A DNA stretch of 28,461 nt, taken from Bacteroidota bacterium. GTDB taxonomy: Bacteria; Bacteroidota; Bacteroidia; Flavobacteriales; Flavobacteriaceae. Shown piece by piece: positions 15,301-23,482 of the stretch; position 1 is the stretch's first letter, and every line of letters starts with the position of its first letter. The stretch covers positions 1-28,461 of the forward strand of contig JAEZGB010000150.1 of assembly GCA_023437485.1 (NCBI GenBank). Reading direction: 5' to 3'. A program made the translations under genes and the position numbers. A model generated the notes under the pieces. That model was given only the letters and a program-made list of their open reading frames with translations, was not told the origin of the DNA and did not search any database.

Positions 15301-16824
15301 GAATATGAACTGGGCGCCAAATCCATCGTCGATGTTACCGAATCCTCGTTCCTGATCCGGAATTCGGTACTTATCGATCCAAAATACCAAACCACGGGCG
15401 TATTGTCAGGCAAGGTGATCCACGAGAAATTTTCAGATTGGGTACTGGACCTGGACATCAGTTCTGACCGGATCCTGGTGCTGGATACCCAAGATAGCGA
15501 AGACGCGGCCTATTATGGAACCGCATTTATTGACGGCAGCGCGCGGATCACCGGTCCCGCTACCGGGCTGATGATCCAGGTGGATGCCGAATCGGAACCC
15601 GGCACCAACATCAAGATCCCCATCAACGACAGCGAGACGGCCGGAACCGGAAGTTACATCCACTTTCTCACCGCAAGGGAAAAGTACAACCTTGGGATTG
15701 CCGAGACCACCCGTGATTACAACGGCCTGGAACTCAGGTTTGAATTTGACATCGACGAGGATGCCGAGATTGAGGTTATCCTTGACCGGAACACCGGCCA
15801 CGGGATGCGCGGCAGGGGAAGGGGCGGGCTGTCTTTCCAGATTAATACGCTGGGGAAGTTTAATATGTGGGGCGATTTTCAGGTGTATGAAGGGATTTAC
15901 AATTTCAAGTACGGCGGCTTAATCGACAAAAAGTTCCAGGTCAAGAAGTTCTCCTCGATAGTTTGGGAAGGCGACCCCATGCGCGCCGTGCTCAATCTGG
16001 AAGCCATTTACAAAGCCACGGCAAATCCGGCTGTGCTGCTGGAAAATCCGTCTTTCAACCGAAAAGTCCCCGTTGAAGTGGCCATCGGCATCCGCGGGAA
16101 CCTGGCCAACCCTGAACCGGATTTCAATATAGATTTCCCGACGGTTTCCTCGGTGCTTAAATCAGAGATCCAATACCGGCTGGACGATCGCGATACCAGA
16201 CAGACCCAGGCGCTCTACCTGTTGTCTTCAGGCGGATTTCTTAGCCCTGAAGGCGTGAGCCAAAGCGACCTTGCGGGCAACTTCTTTGAACGTGCCAGCG
16301 GGCTTTTCAACGATATATTCTCGGACGAAGACGGCAAGCTCACCGTGGGTATAGATTATGTGTCCCCTGACCGACGGCCCGGACTTGAAACCGACGGCCG
16401 GGTTGGGTTCACCCTTTCGACCAAGGTTAGCGAACGGATTACCATCAATGGCAAAGTGGGCGTACCGGTGGGCGGAATTAACGAATCAGCGATCGTAGGC
16501 GATGTGGAACTCCAATACCGTGTCAATGAAGACGGGACGCTCAACCTGCGGGTCTTTAACCGTGAAAATGACATCAATTACATTGGCCAGGGCGTTGGGT
16601 ATACGCAGGGGCTTGGGCTTTCCTATGAAGTCGATTTTGATACTTTCCGTGAATTCGCCAACCGGCTTTTCAAGAACCTTAAAATTGACAAGCTCCAAAA
16701 ATCAAACGCCGATGACCTTGTTCCTGATTCGGATGTCGTACCCGATTATATCGATATCAAGGGCCCGCAAGAGGTTCCCGTGCGGCCAAACATGAATAAG
16801 GAAGCCATTCCTACCGAAGATTGA
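12379..16824 (+). CDS. tamB: TamB-like translocation and assembly module / AsmA-type lipid-transfer protein
   Basis: This protein of about 1,480 residues is anchored in the inner membrane and spans the periplasm as a long beta-taco. The family acts in outer-membrane assembly with a BamA/TamA-type partner and in phospholipid transport. A single N-terminal membrane helix (GLILLLLLLAIALSIP) is followed by long beta-rich repeats and the C-terminal TamB domain (about residues 1100-1430), with FQVYEGIYNFKYGGLIDKK and VWEGDPMRAVLNLEAIY. The end is polar. The coordinate given is a TTG, the first conventional initiator. The frame is open back to 12334, and codons from 12343 encode IKRFRKIVLRSL, a typical basic lead-in to this helix, so the true start is probably upstream and not AUG. 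The gene is divergent from tsaD. Confidence 0.92.
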   Translation: MGLILLLLLLAIALSIPAVQTRLGSYVTERINRDFGTDITVGKVALTPYGGVRFREVMIRDHHQDTLIFAKRIHTNILSFKRLYGGDLLFGDIRANNIYMKVKIYKGESDSNLDRFVALFDSGKPSTKPFLLEASTVEVQGGRFAMYDLNLSEPKTFEVYGLNADLEKMRLYGPDITMGIRKMSFMHHRGLEVHNLRAGFTYTKKNILLRDLDLTTRHSKLQGDVALLYQREDFQDFNNKVRFDIRVDHGFINTDDIRYFYGELGRDRTFELKSHLKGTLNDFTATALDLSMDHSQIRGDVRFVNLLAKEDQSFKIAGDFKNLSSDYQSLVGLLPNILGKRLPTSMKKLGKFNLRGKAEVTAKALAADFYMSTALGNVQSDLKISNINNIDRASYTGYVIMEQFDLGRFMGRADLGKVSLNVDIDGEGFDERYLNTTLTGDVYRIWYNGYGFTNIQIDGKFRKPIFEGSLIVNDPNLFMDFDGSVNLAKKDMQLDFHTQIDYADLVKLKLVSTDTISIFKGDISMQVTGNTIDDMRGNIYVRETSYQNNRDTYFFDDFAVSSEFDNQGVRTISINSPDIIRGSVVGKFEFRNVRKMIENSLGSLYANYSPNKIPGGQFMRFNFAVYNKILEIFMPGISLGQNTTVSGNINSDADEFRLNFSSPEIQAYSNRFHRVNLRLDNKNPLYNAFVEMDSIRTPYYKIADFNLINVTANDTLFVRTEFKGGEQAQDYYNLNLYHTIDPQRHSVVGVSKSELHFKDYLWYLNEQDDASNKVVFDKALKDFRIEDIVLSHEDQSIRLNGTLSGLQEKDLQLTFTNIDLSKVTPTLSNFALEGDLNGSVELRQQKNVFKPTASLVVNNLTANNIPLGMLDIDITGDDSFRRFFVTSSLNHKDIESFTASGTLSVEDEFTDADIDLRFNRFNLSSLSALGGEIITDIHGFASGTARIEGNINDPEINGRLFLDDSGLTIPYLNVEYELGAKSIVDVTESSFLIRNSVLIDPKYQTTGVLSGKVIHEKFSDWVLDLDISSDRILVLDTQDSEDAAYYGTAFIDGSARITGPATGLMIQVDAESEPGTNIKIPINDSETAGTGSYIHFLTAREKYNLGIAETTRDYNGLELRFEFDIDEDAEIEVILDRNTGHGMRGRGRGGLSFQINTLGKFNMWGDFQVYEGIYNFKYGGLIDKKFQVKKFSSIVWEGDPMRAVLNLEAIYKATANPAVLLENPSFNRKVPVEVAIGIRGNLANPEPDFNIDFPTVSSVLKSEIQYRLDDRDTRQTQALYLLSSGGFLSPEGVSQSDLAGNFFERASGLFNDIFSDEDGKLTVGIDYVSPDRRPGLETDGRVGFTLSTKVSERITINGKVGVPVGGINESAIVGDVELQYRVNEDGTLNLRVFNRENDINYIGQGVGYTQGLGLSYEVDFDTFREFANRLFKNLKIDKLQKSNADDLVPDSDVVPDYIDIKGPQEVPVRPNMNKEAIPTED

Positions 16825-16912
16825 TTGGCGCTTTCTTATGAAAGTCTTCCTTGCAACTGTAAGGATATTTTCGGAAATTGCAGATGCTTCCCTACGGCGC
16901 TAAACCTTTTTT

Positions 16913-18736
16913 ATGGAAAACGCCCACCAACCCAATTATGGACTTTCGCAAAGCCGGGAAGACCATCACACCGACGAATATTTGCTCAATCCACTTCCGC
17001 GCGCTGTCATCCGGCCCAATACCGCCGTGCTTTTGGATGGCAACTGGCGCTTTGCGATCGATACCGCCGACCGCGGACTTTCCGAAGGGTGGCACACCGG
17101 GCACTCCTATACTGAAACCGCCGATTGGCCTGGCTCTATCGAGGATCATATCGCACAGGCCCGTGGCGAAGTCGGTAACGATGCCTGGCGCGACAAAGTA
17201 GTGGTTTGGTATGAACGCGACTTTCCTTTGCCTGAGCAGGAAAATCAATTGTGCGACATCTTGCAACTCACCTTTGGCGCGTGCGGTTATGAAACCCGGG
17301 TCTGGCTAAACGGCGTCCCCTTAAAAACCATTAACGGCGAGGAGGCGCACATGGGAAAGTTTACTTCTTTTTCTTATGAACTCGCCGAGTCGCTCCTGCG
17401 TCCTGAAAACCGGATCACGGTCCGTATTGAAGATTCAATGGATGCCGACCTGCCTCGCGGAAAACAGGAATCACACGTATACAAACGAGGCGGGATTTGG
17501 TACCAGACGCATTCGGGAGCCGTGAGAAGTGTTTGGCTGGAGACCGTCGAGCGCAACCGCCTAAGGTCGCGCGTGGGAGTGATGAGTGTAATAGAGGAGA
17601 ATCTGGTCAGGTTCAACCTTACCACGCGTACACACGACCCGGGAAAATACGTGATCCGGCTCAAAATTTACCAGGATAGCCCTGAAGTTACCCAACCCAT
17701 TGCGGTTGATGAATTCCCAGTTCAGCTTGGCACTGGCCAAAAAAGGCAACGGGTGGTAATGGAAATACCCGAAGCACGCCTCTGGAGCCCTGAAAACCCT
17801 CAATTGTACCGTCTCGTGGCTCAACTTGTGGATAGCAGCGGTTATGCGGCCGAAATCCAGACCAAATTTGGGTTGCGAAAGATCGAATCGCGAGGCAGCA
17901 GGATTTATTTGAACAACCACAGCATTTACCTTGACGGAATCCTCTATCAGCCGGGTGTGGCAACTTACGAGGATATCAAAAAGCATATGTATGCGATGAA
18001 GGAGCTGGGTTGTAACCTGGTGCGAATCCACATCGCCGGGGTTGACCCGCGCATTTACAACCTTGCCGACAAACTGGGCCTGTTGCTTTGGGTGGAAGTT
18101 CCCAGCCCGCACAGTTCAACGCCAAAAAGCCGCAAAAACCACCGCGCCGAATTGCTCAAGATGCTCGCGCTGATCGGGACGCATCCCTCGGTAGTAATCT
18201 GGAGCCTTTACAATGAAGACTGGGGAATACAGGACGTTGCCACCAGCCCCGAAACCAGGTTTTATGTCATGGATACATATCATTTGATGCAGATCCTTTT
18301 CCCTCAGTTCCTGGTGGTTGACAACGACGGCTGGCAGCACATTTCCCACGAAGGCCGGCTGAAGTCAGATTTGCTGACGGCGCATCTCTACACGCCTGAC
18401 CTTGAACATTGGAAACATCTGTTGGACGAGCTCGTTCGCGGAAACATGGACACGGTTGCCGCCTTTCCGCTGGTGGTTGGCGATCCGTATTTTTTCAGAA
18501 GGCAGGTTCCATTGGTAGTGAGCGAGTGGGGCGGATTCGGGTTTGCCAATTACGGCGGGCCGGATGATCTGGACTCGCGCGCCGACCAGATTGCTAAGTT
18601 CAAACAGGAACTCCGCAAACGGCCCATTGCAGGCGATGTCTACACCCAGGCAACAAATATTGAAGAGGAACAGAATGGGATCATTGACGAACGCACAGGT
18701 GAGTTGTGGGTACCGAAGGGAATACTTAAAAGCTGA
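16913..18736 (+). CDS. Glycoside hydrolase family 2 protein
   Basis: This 607-residue protein has the GH2 order of domains. A sugar-binding jelly roll comes first (about 30-200, with DGNWRFAID, VVWYERDFPLP and YETRVWLNGV). An Ig-like sandwich follows (about 205-315, ARLWSPENPQLYRL), then a TIM barrel (about 320-600). The acid/base E435 (WSLYNEDWG) and nucleophile E538 (VVSEWGGFGF) are both present, so it should be catalytic, as a beta-glucuronidase, galactosidase or mannosidase-type enzyme. No signal peptide is visible, so it is probably cytoplasmic and acts on small imported glycosides. The 88 bases after tamB contain only a weak hairpin, so cotranscription is possible. No SusCD pair or other carbohydrate gene is near, so this is not a utilisation locus. 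Confidence 0.9.
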   Translation: MENAHQPNYGLSQSREDHHTDEYLLNPLPRAVIRPNTAVLLDGNWRFAIDTADRGLSEGWHTGHSYTETADWPGSIEDHIAQARGEVGNDAWRDKVVVWYERDFPLPEQENQLCDILQLTFGACGYETRVWLNGVPLKTINGEEAHMGKFTSFSYELAESLLRPENRITVRIEDSMDADLPRGKQESHVYKRGGIWYQTHSGAVRSVWLETVERNRLRSRVGVMSVIEENLVRFNLTTRTHDPGKYVIRLKIYQDSPEVTQPIAVDEFPVQLGTGQKRQRVVMEIPEARLWSPENPQLYRLVAQLVDSSGYAAEIQTKFGLRKIESRGSRIYLNNHSIYLDGILYQPGVATYEDIKKHMYAMKELGCNLVRIHIAGVDPRIYNLADKLGLLLWVEVPSPHSSTPKSRKNHRAELLKMLALIGTHPSVVIWSLYNEDWGIQDVATSPETRFYVMDTYHLMQILFPQFLVVDNDGWQHISHEGRLKSDLLTAHLYTPDLEHWKHLLDELVRGNMDTVAAFPLVVGDPYFFRRQVPLVVSEWGGFGFANYGGPDDLDSRADQIAKFKQELRKRPIAGDVYTQATNIEEEQNGIIDERTGELWVPKGILKS

Positions 18737-18750
18737 CGCTTTAATTATAA

Positions 18751-18774
18751 ATTTTAAATTTTAAATTTTAAATT
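18751..18774. repeat. AT-rich 7-bp tandem repeat
   Basis: ATTTTAA is repeated three times and followed by ATT, 15 bases after the GH2 stop. It is part of the 156-base convergent intergenic region 18737-18892. Confidence 0.7.
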
Positions 18775-18822
18775 CCTTCTAAGAGGCTGGTGGGTAAATT
18801 TTGAGTGTGACACTACGTATCG

Positions 18823-18867
18823 GACATTCGTCATTCGTCATTCGTCATTTGACATTCGACATTCGAC
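18823..18867. repeat. Array of 7-bp ATTCGTC/ATTCGAC repeats
   Basis: After GAC come three ATTCGTC units, one ATTTGAC and two ATTCGAC units with no gap, next to the terminator at 18868. The same heptamers occur in the duplicated element at 2324-2710. Confidence 0.85.
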
Positions 18868-18894
18868 AAAAAAAACCGCTTTAGCGGTTTTTTT
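18868..18894. terminator. Strong bidirectional terminator for GH2 and yebC
   Basis: An A-run plus ACCGCT and AGCGGT plus a T-run form a near-perfect palindrome. The right arm reaches the yebC stop codon (18895-18893). On either strand the GC stem is followed by seven or more T. Confidence 0.85.
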
Positions 18895-19603
18895 AGTTCT
18901 CCATCGTGTGGTAAACATTCTGTACATCATCGTCTTCCTCAATCTTTTCAAGGAGTTTTTCGACATCGGCGACCTGGTCTTCGGTCAGGGTTTTGGTCAC
19001 CTGCGGAATTCGTTCAAATCCCGATGACAGTATCTCGAAACCACGGTGCTCGAGTTCCTTTTGGATAGCACCAAATTTCTCGAAAGGCGCATAGATCATG
19101 ATGCCGTCCTCGTCCTCGAACACTTCCTCGACGCCAAAATCGATCATTTCAAGTTCGAGCTCTTCGACATCCTGGACAACCTTCGCGATGCGGAAATTGC
19201 ACGTATGGTCAAACATGAATTCAACCGAACCCTGAGTGCCCAACGCACCGTTGCATTTGTTAAAATAACTGCGAATGTTGGCCACCGTTCGGTTGTTGTT
19301 GTCGGTTGCGGTCTCGATCAGGATCGCGATTCCGTGCGGTGCGTAACCCTCAAAAAGAACTTCCTTATAGTTGGCGGTATCCTTGTCGGTGGCTTTTTTG
19401 ATGGCGCGTTCTACATTTTCCTTGGGCATGTTCGCCGCCTTGGCGTTTTGCATTACCGCACGGAGCCTGGAGTTCGCATCGGGATTTGGGCCGCCTTCCT
19501 TGACTGCCATGACGATATCCTTGCCAATGCGAGTAAAGGCTTTGGCCATCGCCGACCAACGCTTCATTTTCCTATTTTTCCTGAATTCAAAAGCTCTTCC
19601 CAT
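18893..19603 (-). CDS. YebC/PmpR family protein (transcriptional regulator or translation factor)
   Basis: This 236-residue protein is a complete member of the YebC family. The signature N-terminus is MGRAFEFRKNRKMKRWSAMA, followed by FTRIGKDI, VKEGGPNPDANSRLR and NMPKENVERAIKKAT. The acidic middle and C-terminal domains include YAPHGIAILIETATDNNNRTVA. Members were described as DNA-binding regulators and more recently as factors that relieve ribosome stalling at proline runs; which applies here cannot be told. It starts 3 bases after the gcvT stop on the same strand, so the two form an operon. It ends in the shared terminator. Confidence 0.95.
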   Translation of the reverse strand: MGRAFEFRKNRKMKRWSAMAKAFTRIGKDIVMAVKEGGPNPDANSRLRAVMQNAKAANMPKENVERAIKKATDKDTANYKEVLFEGYAPHGIAILIETATDNNNRTVANIRSYFNKCNGALGTQGSVEFMFDHTCNFRIAKVVQDVEELELEMIDFGVEEVFEDEDGIMIYAPFEKFGAIQKELEHRGFEILSSGFERIPQVTKTLTEDQVADVEKLLEKIEEDDDVQNVYHTMEN

Positions 19604-19606
19604 CGA

Positions 19607-20695
19607 TTATTGTTTTTTATAAAAAGGCAGTTTGACCACTTGGGCCGGTATATCGTTTTTGCGGATGCGGATGAAAATCTCGCTGCCCGGTTGCGAAAAT
19701 TCGGTTTTGACGTAGCCCAGGCCAATGCCCTTGCCCAGCGAGGGCGCCATGGTACCCGAAGTCACGATGCCAATCACTTCGCCTGATGCATCGACGATCT
19801 CATAGTCGTGACGGGGAACACCGCGTTCGGTAAGTTCAAAACCAACGAGCTTGCGGGCCACACCTTGTTCCTTTTGTTCCTTGATCCTAGGGGCGTTGAC
19901 AAAATCCTTGTTGAACTTGGTGATCCAGCCAAGGCCGGCCTCGATTGGCGAGGTGGTATCGTTGATGTCGTTGCCGTAAAGGCAAAAGCCCATCTCAAGC
20001 CGGAGAGTATCGCGTGCGGCAAGGCCAATCGGCTTAATGCCAAATTCAGCTCCCGCTTCAAAAACCTTGTCCCAAATTTTCTCGGCCTGGTCATTTTTAA
20101 AGTAAATCTCAAAGCCACCTGACCCGGTATAACCCGTTGCCGAAATGATTACATTGTCAAAACCGGCAAAATCGCCCACTTGGAAGTGGTAATATTTGAT
20201 GGCTGAAAGATCGACCGATGTCAGTTTCTGCATGGCCTCGGCGGCTTTTGGGCCCTGGATGGCCAGCAGCGAATATTGATCGGAGAGGTTTTCCATCTCC
20301 ACGCCCAAATCATTGTGCGCCATGATCCACTCCCAATCCTTGGTGATATTGGAGGCGTTGACTACCAACAGATATTCATTTTCGGCCATCATGTAAATGA
20401 TCAAATCATCCACGATACCACCTTCGCGGTTGGGGAAACAGGAATACTGCGCCTTTCCGGGAACCAGCAATGATGCGTCGTTTGTCGTGATTTTTTGGAT
20501 CAGGTCAAGCGCGCGCGGACCCTTGAGCATGAATTCGCCCATGTGCGACACGTCAAAAACACCCACGCCGTTGCGAACGGCCTCGTGCTCAATATTGACG
20601 CCTTCATACTGGATGGGCATATTATAGCCCGCAAAGGGCATCATCTTGGCGCCCAATTTTTCATGGACGTGCGTAAGTGCGGTATTTTTGGTCAT
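19607..20695 (-). CDS. gcvT: Glycine cleavage system T protein (aminomethyltransferase)
   Basis: This 362-residue protein takes the aminomethyl group from lipoylated GcvH and, with tetrahydrofolate, makes 5,10-methylene-THF and ammonia. Typical segments are HVHEKLGAKMMPFAGYNMPIQY, GVFDVSHMGEF, QYSCFPNREGGIVDDLIIY (folate-binding), YTGSGGFEIYF, RDTLRLEMGFCLYGNDI, and the C-terminal barrel with VGIVTSGTMAPSLGKGIGLGYV. The ATG at 20695 fits homologues; a TTG three codons earlier is less likely. It is followed by yebC. GcvH and GcvP are not in the window, which is usual for Bacteroidota, where the genes are dispersed. Confidence 0.96.
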   Translation of the reverse strand: MTKNTALTHVHEKLGAKMMPFAGYNMPIQYEGVNIEHEAVRNGVGVFDVSHMGEFMLKGPRALDLIQKITTNDASLLVPGKAQYSCFPNREGGIVDDLIIYMMAENEYLLVVNASNITKDWEWIMAHNDLGVEMENLSDQYSLLAIQGPKAAEAMQKLTSVDLSAIKYYHFQVGDFAGFDNVIISATGYTGSGGFEIYFKNDQAEKIWDKVFEAGAEFGIKPIGLAARDTLRLEMGFCLYGNDINDTTSPIEAGLGWITKFNKDFVNAPRIKEQKEQGVARKLVGFELTERGVPRHDYEIVDASGEVIGIVTSGTMAPSLGKGIGLGYVKTEFSQPGSEIFIRIRKNDIPAQVVKLPFYKKQ

Positions 20696-20796
20696 GTGGC
20701 TCAATTTAGCGTGCTAATTTACCACTTTTTCACGCCACCGCAAATGCAAAAAGCGATGTGGGAGGGCATTATCCATCGGCATTTTTAATTACATTT

Positions 20797-21630
20797 ATGT
20801 CGATGGAAATCAGGCCTTTTGACATTGTTTCGGCGCGTGAGTGCCTAAAGCCCGTGTTGCCTCAAGCGCACAAGGGAACACAAGGGCACGCCCTGTTAAT
20901 CGGCGGAAGCCATGGCAAAATGGGTGCGATCATGCTCAGCGCGATGGCAGCACTGCGGGCGGGAAGCGGACTGGTGACCGGGCTAATCCCCGAATGCGGC
21001 GACACAGCTTTTCAGACCGTTGTGCCTGAGGCGATGACGATCACATCAGGCCACAGGTTCATTGAAAATTTTAAGTATGGAGTCAAACCCGATGCGATCG
21101 GGGTTGGGCCGGGCCTGGGAACTGGCAATACTTGCGCGGCAGCCTTAAAAAATTTGCTTTTATCAAAGGTACCGCCGCTTGTCCTTGATGCCGATGCGCT
21201 GAACATCATCGCCCAAAATCCCGGAATGATGGAGACCGTTCCGCCACTGACGGTCCTGACCCCGCACGCGGGCGAGTTCCAAAGGCTTTTTGGCGCACCG
21301 CCAACCTTTGGCAATGGGTTTGAATTTTCCCGTCGGTATAACATCGTCCTGGTAATGAAAGGCGCCCCAACACACATTTTCTCACCGGAAGCCGCCACAG
21401 TGAACACAACCGGGAACGCCGCGCTGGCCACCGGAGGCAGCGGTGATGTCCTTACCGGAATCATCACCGGGCTATTGGCGCAGGGCCATAATCAGATGCA
21501 AGCGGCCCAACTTGGTGTGTTTGTCCATGGCCTGGCAGCCGATATTGGGGTGGGGACATTGGGAATGCGCTCATTTATAGCCCGCGACATCATTGACGGT
21601 TTGGGCGGCGCTTTTAGAATTATCGGTTAA
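20797..21630 (+). CDS. nnrD: ADP-dependent NAD(P)H-hydrate dehydratase, stand-alone
   Basis: This 277-residue ribokinase-fold enzyme repairs damaged NAD(P)H hydrates, using ADP or ATP. Motifs in order are ALLIGGSHGKMGAIMLSAMA, GVGPGLGTGN, LVLDADALN, TPHAGEFQRLFG, VMKGAPTHIF and the nucleotide-site signature NTTGNAALATGGSGDVLTG. Homologues are often fused to an N-terminal epimerase domain (NnrE, about 215 residues). That domain is absent here and no nnrE is adjacent. The start is ATG at 20797, with a second ATG two codons later. An upstream in-frame GTG at 20758 would add an unlikely extension. It is divergent from gcvT, and hutH follows after 67 bases. Confidence 0.92.
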   Translation: MSMEIRPFDIVSARECLKPVLPQAHKGTQGHALLIGGSHGKMGAIMLSAMAALRAGSGLVTGLIPECGDTAFQTVVPEAMTITSGHRFIENFKYGVKPDAIGVGPGLGTGNTCAAALKNLLLSKVPPLVLDADALNIIAQNPGMMETVPPLTVLTPHAGEFQRLFGAPPTFGNGFEFSRRYNIVLVMKGAPTHIFSPEAATVNTTGNAALATGGSGDVLTGIITGLLAQGHNQMQAAQLGVFVHGLAADIGVGTLGMRSFIARDIIDGLGGAFRIIG

Positions 21631-21697
21631 ACAATTACTAAAATTTGCTTGCGATTTGCCGCTTATTTGCGCAAATTTGGCGAACCAAAATACAACC

Positions 21698-23206
21698 ATG
21701 GACAACTGCCACTATATCAGTACCGATGTACTGACCCTGGAAAGCCTGCATGAGATCACTTCACAGCACAAATCGCTTGCGTTGTCTGAAGAGGCTAAAA
21801 TCAATATCCAAAAATGCAGAGATTTTCTCGATGTGAAGATGGATCGCGAACAGGAGCCGATTTACGGCATCAACACGGGGTTCGGGGCGTTGTATAACAT
21901 TCGGATCGATCAGGCCGACCTCTCGACACTGCAGGAAAACCTGGTGCGCTCGCATGCATGCGGTACGGGTGACGAAGTTCCCAGGGCCATTGTCCAGTTA
22001 ATGCTTCTGCTCAAAATCCAATCCTTGAGTTACGGTTACTCAGGAGTACAATTGGCCACGGTTGAACGGCTCATTGACTTTTACAATTACGGAATCTGGC
22101 CCGTGATCTATACCCAGGGGTCGCTGGGGGCATCAGGCGATCTGGCGCCACTGGCACATTTGTCACTGCCACTGATAGGCGAGGGCGAGGTGTACTTTAA
22201 CGGTCAACGCCGGCACGCGCAGGAAGTATTGTCACACTTTAAGTGGGAACCGATTCAATTGCAGTCAAAAGAAGGGCTGGCGCTGCTAAACGGCACGCAG
22301 TTCATGAGCGCATATGGCGTTTATATTTTGCTTAAGGCATGCAAATATTCGTACCTGGCAGATCTTGTCGGAACCATTTCTCTTGAAGCCTTTGACGGCC
22401 GCCGCGAACCTTTTGACGAACTGATTCACTACATCCGCCCCCACAAAGGCCAGATTGTCACCGCGGGCCGCATTCTGGAATTTCTTGATGGCAGTGAGAT
22501 CATCGATCAGCCCAAAAAGCATGTCCAGGATCCGTATTCGTTCCGGTGTATGCCCCAGGTCCACGGAGCCTCAAAGGATGCGATCGATTACGTAAAACGC
22601 GTTTTCAAAACCGAGGTCAATTCGGTTACCGATAATCCGAATGTGTTTATTGACAGCGATAAGATCATTTCGGGCGGAAATTTTCACGGGCAGCCACTGG
22701 CCATCGCGCTGGACTTTTTGTGCATTGCCATGGCCGAACTGGGCAGCATTTCCGAAAGGCGGACCTACCAGCTCATTTCCGGGCTCAGGGGGCTTCCGGC
22801 GTTCCTGGTTGAGAATCCGGGCCTGAACTCAGGTTTCATGATCCCGCAATATACGGCCGCGAGCATCGTGAGCCAGAGCAAACAACTGTGCACCCCGGCA
22901 AGCACAGACTCCATCGTGTCCAGTAACGGGCAGGAAGACCATGTTTCGATGGGGGCAAACGCCGCGGTAAAGGCGTTGCTGGTAGTGAACAATCTTGAAC
23001 GCGTCCTGGCCATTGAATTGCTCAACGCCTCACAGGCTATGGAGTTTCGCCGGCCCTTGAGATCAAGCGAATTCATCGAATCTTTCTTAAAATCCTTTCG
23101 ATCGGAGGTGCCTTATGTGGATAAGGACAGAATCCTTCATTATGACATCGAGAATTCGGTGCGTTTTTTACGAAGTTTTGAAATAGAGCAGGAACTTCTT
23201 AATTAA
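21698..23206 (+). CDS. hutH: Histidine ammonia-lyase (aromatic amino acid lyase family)
   Basis: This 502-residue enzyme deaminates L-histidine to urocanate. The MIO cofactor forms from A145-S146-G147 (LGASGDLAPLAHL). S85-H86 (LVRSHACGTGDE) sits at the substrate-selectivity position. The usual histidine-type pair is Ser-His, while tyrosine lyases have His-Leu. SSNGQEDHVSMGANA is also the histidine-lyase form of that loop. Other landmarks are YGINTGFGALYN and TDNPNVFID. The ATG at 21698 fits the family start; the open frame extends upstream into nnrD but without homology. No hutU, hutI or hutG gene is present, so this copy stands apart from a hut operon within the window. A different aromatic substrate cannot be fully excluded. 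Confidence 0.9.
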   Translation: MDNCHYISTDVLTLESLHEITSQHKSLALSEEAKINIQKCRDFLDVKMDREQEPIYGINTGFGALYNIRIDQADLSTLQENLVRSHACGTGDEVPRAIVQLMLLLKIQSLSYGYSGVQLATVERLIDFYNYGIWPVIYTQGSLGASGDLAPLAHLSLPLIGEGEVYFNGQRRHAQEVLSHFKWEPIQLQSKEGLALLNGTQFMSAYGVYILLKACKYSYLADLVGTISLEAFDGRREPFDELIHYIRPHKGQIVTAGRILEFLDGSEIIDQPKKHVQDPYSFRCMPQVHGASKDAIDYVKRVFKTEVNSVTDNPNVFIDSDKIISGGNFHGQPLAIALDFLCIAMAELGSISERRTYQLISGLRGLPAFLVENPGLNSGFMIPQYTAASIVSQSKQLCTPASTDSIVSSNGQEDHVSMGANAAVKALLVVNNLERVLAIELLNASQAMEFRRPLRSSEFIESFLKSFRSEVPYVDKDRILHYDIENSVRFLRSFEIEQELLN

Positions 23207-23263
23207 CAGTGGCTTAAGCTTTTTTTTAGCTACTTTTACTGTGGTATTAGTAAAACATCAGCC

Positions 23264-23473
23264 ATGGAAAAAGATAACGAATTTAACGAAAGTGAGCCGG
23301 CTGAAAGCAACCTGCCGCAGGAAGCTCAGTCAGGGGAACAAACCGCCGTCGAAACGTCTGCGCAGCAACATCACCGCAGGAAACATGGAGATCATCGCGT
23401 AAACTGGAAATATAGGATGTTTTCCAATCATTCATCGGCAGGGGACATGCCGCGCACCATTACAAGTATCTAG
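23264..23473 (+). CDS. Small hydrophilic protein with C-terminal NHSSA motif
   Basis: This is a 69-residue ORF of unknown function. The N-terminal half is acidic and low-complexity (MEKDNEFNESEPAESNLPQE). The C-terminal half is basic and His-rich (QQHHRRKHGDHRVNWKYR) and ends FSNHSSAGDMPRTITSI. No signal peptide or membrane segment is present. Its C-terminus is clearly related to that of the ORF at 25095, which supports both as real genes. It has its own upstream region, with TACTTTTA near 23232 resembling a -7 element. It ends 9 bases from the convergent isoaspartyl peptidase stop. Confidence 0.7.
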   Translation: MEKDNEFNESEPAESNLPQEAQSGEQTAVETSAQQHHRRKHGDHRVNWKYRMFSNHSSAGDMPRTITSI

Positions 23474-23482
23474 GCACCGCCC

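Noticed and set aside
16825..16912. Alternative reading frame starting right after tamB
   Set aside because: The frame overlaps GH2 out of phase and has no family features. The 88 bases here contain only a weak CTTTC/GAAAG hairpin.
19046..19786. Plus-strand frame of 246 codons opposite yebC and gcvT
   Set aside because: It is antisense to two conserved genes and the translation has no family features.
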